Assembly (NCBI GenBank): GCA_002341185.1
Contig: DDNP01000007.1
Location: 35,583-81,215 of the forward strand
Origin: Candidatus Neomicrothrix sp. UBA2517
Lineage (GTDB): Bacteria; Actinomycetota; Acidimicrobiia; Acidimicrobiales; UBA8592
Direction of reading: 5' to 3'
DNA length: 45,633 nucleotides
The notes below the pieces were generated by a model that was not told the DNA's origin, ran no database searches, and worked only from the letters and a program-made list of their open reading frames with translations. The stretch's first letter is position 1; each line of letters starts with the position of its first letter. Positions 42,652 through 45,633 of this stretch are shown here, piece after piece. A program made the translations under genes and the position numbers.

Positions 42652-43758
42652 TTAATCTTTGAACATAGTGATTAATGGCACATACATTTCAGCCTTAGTC
42701 AAAGATCCATGACGACCGACAAGTTTGGGCCCAGTCCTACCTTTTTCCGCAAAAGCAACAGGATCCCTAGCCAGCAAAGCAACATCACCTAGTCTTTGCT
42801 TTGCTTCATTTGAAACCTGCCTCCCAAACCACCCTTCGTCTAGAATTTGCTCTCTACTTCTTATCCAAGCGCAATCACCATATAAATCCTCTAAATCAAA
42901 TATGAAGCTCTCTTCACATCCCCTTTCAGTGTGAAACCAAAGAAATCTAGCTTCTCCGGAAAGAAAACTTGTTTGATCCATAATTCCATCATCGATTAAG
43001 ATCATCGAATCGGCGACATTCACCATTCCGTGATCGGCAGTTACGATTAATCCGGTATTGCTGGGAAGTGCCTGGAATATTGTGCCAACCAAAAAATCAA
43101 TAAAAGCTATTTCTGCATCAAAATAAGGGCCGACTCCATGAATATGGCCAACTTTGTCTAACCCGTCATAATAAGCATAAACAAGGCGATTATTGTTACG
43201 CAGCGAATTCGATATTAACTCGGGCATATTACTCGGCAAGTAATAACCTTGATAATCTGCACCGCGAAGGTGCGCTGAGGTAAAAGCGCTGTTAGCGAAC
43301 TCGGCCGGTGAGATAGCGGAAACCCCTTTACCTAGAAATGGGAGCACTGGTTGGAAAGAATTCGGGTCTATCTCATCTGCTACACCCCCCCTCCCCGCTG
43401 TCCAACGAAGTGTATTGAGGACCTTATTCCCTGCATTGACCTTGTAACCGACAATTCCGTGCTCTCCGGGTGGCCTACCTGTCGTAAGTGACGTTAGAGC
43501 CGTAGCAGTTGTTGATGGAGCAACAGTGATTATTCTCTGCAAATCCATAGCTGTTAAATTTGGACATAATCCCTTCTTTCCTGAAGCTTGAAATTGCTCG
43601 TAACCAAGCCCGTCGACAAGAACAAGTACAACTTTTTCAGCTTTCAAAATGCTATCAGGAATCCACCCTGACCCGATGACGTCATGTTCCAGAAGAGCAG
43701 GGGTAATATTGCTTAAACAGGCGCCAGCGTAATCGGGAATTACTAAATTTTCTGTCAC
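42652..43758 (-). CDS. alkaline-phosphatase-superfamily phosphodiesterase
   Basis: A 368-residue enzyme of the type I phosphodiesterase/nucleotide pyrophosphatase family. Two metal sites are visible: Asp49 in LVLVDGLGYE and the Thr nucleophile in VAPSTTATALTS, then AYYDGLDKVGHIHG, TADHGMV and the late VGRHGSLT. This group hydrolyses nucleotide or alkyl phosphodiesters; the substrate is unknown. There is no signal peptide, so it probably acts in the cytoplasm. The start is a GTG that shares bases with the rluD stop (GTGA), showing tight coupling. Confidence 0.9.
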   Translation of the reverse strand: MTENLVIPDYAGACLSNITPALLEHDVIGSGWIPDSILKAEKVVLVLVDGLGYEQFQASGKKGLCPNLTAMDLQRIITVAPSTTATALTSLTTGRPPGEHGIVGYKVNAGNKVLNTLRWTAGRGGVADEIDPNSFQPVLPFLGKGVSAISPAEFANSAFTSAHLRGADYQGYYLPSNMPELISNSLRNNNRLVYAYYDGLDKVGHIHGVGPYFDAEIAFIDFLVGTIFQALPSNTGLIVTADHGMVNVADSMILIDDGIMDQTSFLSGEARFLWFHTERGCEESFIFDLEDLYGDCAWIRSREQILDEGWFGRQVSNEAKQRLGDVALLARDPVAFAEKGRTGPKLVGRHGSLTKAEMYVPLITMFKD

Positions 43759-44681
43759 GAAAACGACCCTTTTAACTCCATGAGGTTCATTGGCAATGGA
43801 GATTCCATTACAACCTCCGTATCTGTCTCAGGATGCGAGAAAGTAATCATTTGTGCGTGTAAGGAAAGACGATTTTCTATATTGAATTCTGATCGTCTCC
43901 CATATAACTCATCACCTAGCACAGGGTGCCCTATAGCCGAGAGATGAACTCGGATTTGATGTGTTCTCCCAGTCTCCAGTTGGCAGACCAACATTGAAAC
44001 TTTGAAAGGCGCACTAGCCCTTTTCTCTACCTCGTAGTGAGTTCGAGCGTATTTCCCGCTTTGAATAACTGCTCTTTTGAGAGGATTCCTGGGGTCCCTG
44101 CCTAGCGGAGCGTCAACAACCCCTTTGTCAGATTCAATGTGATCAGCGACTATAGCGAAATATTGTCGGCGGATTTTCCTCGTTTTCATTTGTGATTTCA
44201 AGTTAGCCAAAGCTTTCTCAGTCCTTGCAACTATTAACAATCCTGAAGTTCCCTTATCTAGTCTGTGGACTAAACCCAACCGAGAAGGATCACCGATTGT
44301 TTTCAAATCTGGGAATCGCGCTGCTAACCCATTGACCAATGTCCCACTGGGCACGCCTGAGCCAGGGTGCACAACTAGACCTGACGGCTTATTTATGATT
44401 ATGAACGATTTATCTTCATAAACAACTTCATACTCTATTGTCGGATCTGGCTCAATTTCTTGAGTAACTTCACTCAACGGGTTAGGCATAACTATCTCAT
44501 CACCCGCTCGTGCTAGCTCAGAACCTTTCTTAACTGGTATACCATTTCGGAAAATAACCTTTCTGGAGATCAAATCAGAGACCTTCGACCTACTCAGGCC
44601 AGAAAAAAATGCTATGGCTCTGTCCACTCTTTCTCCATCATGATGGATCGAAAGGCGGTAATGCATTTTATTCTCATCCAT
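43755..44681 (-). CDS. rluD: 23S rRNA pseudouridine synthase, RluD type
   Basis: RluD-family enzymes convert specific uridines of 23S rRNA helix 69 to pseudouridine. The N-terminal S4 domain (ERVDRAIAFFSGLSRSKVSD) binds RNA. The catalytic domain has the Asp in HRLDKGTSGLL, plus INKPSGLVVHPG and ETGRTHQIRVHLSAIGHP. The open frame runs upstream to 44822, but that part is antisense-free shadow inside lspA and lacks family similarity. I start at the ATG at 44681, which overlaps the lspA stop by 8 bp; an ATG at 44666 is a close alternative with GGATGAG before it. The length then is 308 residues. Confidence 0.93.
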   Translation of the reverse strand: MDENKMHYRLSIHHDGERVDRAIAFFSGLSRSKVSDLISRKVIFRNGIPVKKGSELARAGDEIVMPNPLSEVTQEIEPDPTIEYEVVYEDKSFIIINKPSGLVVHPGSGVPSGTLVNGLAARFPDLKTIGDPSRLGLVHRLDKGTSGLLIVARTEKALANLKSQMKTRKIRRQYFAIVADHIESDKGVVDAPLGRDPRNPLKRAVIQSGKYARTHYEVEKRASAPFKVSMLVCQLETGRTHQIRVHLSAIGHPVLGDELYGRRSEFNIENRLSLHAQMITFSHPETDTEVVMESPLPMNLMELKGSFS

Positions 44682-45150
44682 TCGGTAAATTCCGTTCATC
44701 TTGGTATCGGAAATAGAGCAAAAGTGGCAATCCAGTGACGAGAGCCATATCAGCAAAATTGAAGATTGGCCACCATTGAAAATCAATGAAGTCGACAACC
44801 TCTCCACTAAGAAAGCCGTCACCTTTCCTAAAAATTCGATCCATGACGTTGCCTAAAACACCCCCGAGGACTACACCGTACAAAGATTTAAGCTTCAGCG
44901 AAGTTTCCTTAAGCCCCAAATAGCCGATAACAATTGAAGCCAAAATAGCAACCGCTGCTATCAGGGGAGTTATGTTTTTCCCTATAGAAAATGAAGCACC
45001 AGGATTTCTTATGATATTCAACTGCAGAGTCCAAAATAGTCTGATGGGTTCGCTTGGGTGTAACTCAGATACCGCTATTGATTTTGTTATTTGGTCGACC
45101 AGCAAAACTAAAAACGCCGGTAGGACGAAAAATTGAATTTTTCCGCGCAT
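44674..45150 (-). CDS. lspA: lipoprotein signal peptidase II
   Basis: LspA cleaves the signal peptide of lipid-modified prolipoproteins in the membrane. The 158-residue protein has four hydrophobic helices (FFVLPAFLVLLVDQ, then LIAAVAILASIVIGYLGL and others). The catalytic aspartates are in GNVMDRIF and FNFADMAL, and the conserved NPGASFS is present. The ATG is at 45150. It is followed by rluD with an 8-bp overlap, the classic lspA-rluD pair of many bacteria. Confidence 0.96.
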   Translation of the reverse strand: MRGKIQFFVLPAFLVLLVDQITKSIAVSELHPSEPIRLFWTLQLNIIRNPGASFSIGKNITPLIAAVAILASIVIGYLGLKETSLKLKSLYGVVLGGVLGNVMDRIFRKGDGFLSGEVVDFIDFQWWPIFNFADMALVTGLPLLLYFRYQDERNLPNG

Positions 45151-45231
45151 TTGTTGACTTTCTATTCTGTAAATAGCATTACGCTCATAATAAATAAGCT
45201 ACAACTTGTGGTTAGAGAACCTCAAAAGATT

Positions 45232-45633
45232 TTACCTGAATCCCATTCCGCCGGCTTTATATTCGACTCTTTCAGCGGCCCAAGGTATTGCTCGTAATCT
45301 TTCTTTTGGAATATTTTTACCCGAGACAATGCAAATTCCATAAGTTCCTTTTTTTAGTCTTTCTAGTGCAGCATCAATTTCATCAACTGCTTGTTGAGCA
45401 TGAGCGCTAAGAGCAAGGTCTCTTTCCCGTTCCACAGCTAGAGTATCACCTTCGCCGCCCTCTTCTCCGAAGTCAACATCTCCAGGCTCCCGACCTTCTA
45501 TCAAAGAGTCAGCTTCAGCTTTGAAAGATGCTGCGGATTTAACATACTTACTTCTTTCAAGCAAAAGAGATTGCTTTTGCGCAGACAAGAATTTTTTATC
45601 AAAAGGCGATTTCTTTGCTGGAGCTTTCTTTGC
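45232..45633 (-). CDS. TraR/DksA-like protein lacking most zinc cysteines, N-terminus beyond the window
   Basis: The frame is open to the right edge, so the gene starts outside. The visible 133 residues begin with a basic AKKAPAKK tail, then an acidic helical hairpin (VDEIDAALERLKKGTYGIC) and the region that in DksA holds a four-cysteine zinc finger. Here only the first cysteine remains: the others are replaced by Ser, Arg and Tyr (CIVSGKNIPKERLRAIPWA, then ERVEY). The I-P-x-x-R-L-x-A-I-P core still marks the family. DksA-type proteins enter the RNA polymerase secondary channel; this one may bind differently. It precedes lspA by 81 bp. Confidence 0.83.
   Translation of the reverse strand, partial: AKKAPAKKSPFDKKFLSAQKQSLLLERSKYVKSAASFKAEADSLIEGREPGDVDFGEEGGEGDTLAVERERDLALSAHAQQAVDEIDAALERLKKGTYGICIVSGKNIPKERLRAIPWAAERVEYKAGGMGFR

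Noticed and set aside
44682..44822. N-terminal extension of the rluD frame
   Set aside because: It lies wholly inside lspA, has no pseudouridine-synthase similarity, and two better ATG starts follow the lspA stop.
1..45633. CRISPR array, insertion sequence or prophage
   Set aside because: No regularly spaced repeats, transposase, integrase or phage genes are present on either strand.

Overview
The window is a compact, AT-leaning bacterial chromosome segment of almost wall-to-wall housekeeping genes. The gene content points to an actinomycete (Actinomycetota). It encodes mycothiol synthase (MshD), the proteasome activator Bpa, a PdtaR-type response regulator with an ANTAR domain, a DnaE1-like polymerase III with an intact PHP site, and menaquinone enzymes MenA and MenG. 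The AT-leaning composition, tiny spacers and many ATGA/TAATG overlaps suggest a streamlined, perhaps marine, Acidimicrobiia-like lineage; that placement is inference. I see no insertion sequence, phage, integrase or CRISPR array.

Layout, left to right. (1) 1-8797: DNA repair and translation genes, nearly all on the minus strand: uvrA (cut by the left edge), a plus-strand alpha/beta hydrolase, an mpaB-like protein, uvrB, coaE, rpsA and a methyltransferase. (2) 8829-12622: polA, pdtaR, a small coiled-coil gene and a tRNA-Leu(CAA), all minus. (3) 12845-17546: the plus-strand fatty acid synthase II operon fabD-fabH-fabG-acpP-fabF, meeting a minus-strand fabZ tail to tail. (4) 17562-18417: HU and a small membrane protein, each followed by a hairpin. 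(5) 18660-30079: a 13-gene minus-strand his-trp supraoperon, hisD-C-B-H-A-F, GroES-like, trpE, ygfZ, trpC-F-B-A. (6) 30139-32798: a small coil gene, nth (minus), mshD, menG and a VOC protein. (7) 32800-38359: menA, an aldehyde dehydrogenase, a thiolase with its zinc-ribbon/OB partner, a nitroreductase and an unknown gene. (8) 38447-45633: dnaE, bpa, a phosphodiesterase, rluD, lspA and a TraR/DksA-like gene (cut by the right edge).

From memory, the order lspA-rluD-dnaE-his-trp-pdtaR-polA-rpsA-coaE-uvrB-uvrA resembles one arc of the Mycobacterium tuberculosis chromosome. The window therefore looks like an old conserved actinobacterial backbone with local insertions.

The most interesting signals are protein-level. 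The GroES-like protein in the his-trp operon ends in GLYL, closely resembling the GTYL end of Bpa in this same window and the GQYL proteasome-docking tail known from mycobacterial Bpa. FabD carries a C-terminal biotinyl/lipoyl-like domain that lacks the modifiable lysine. A three-segment membrane protein of unknown function sits alone with a strong ribosome binding site and a textbook terminator. A 12-bp hairpin lies 15 nt upstream of the fabZ start codon.
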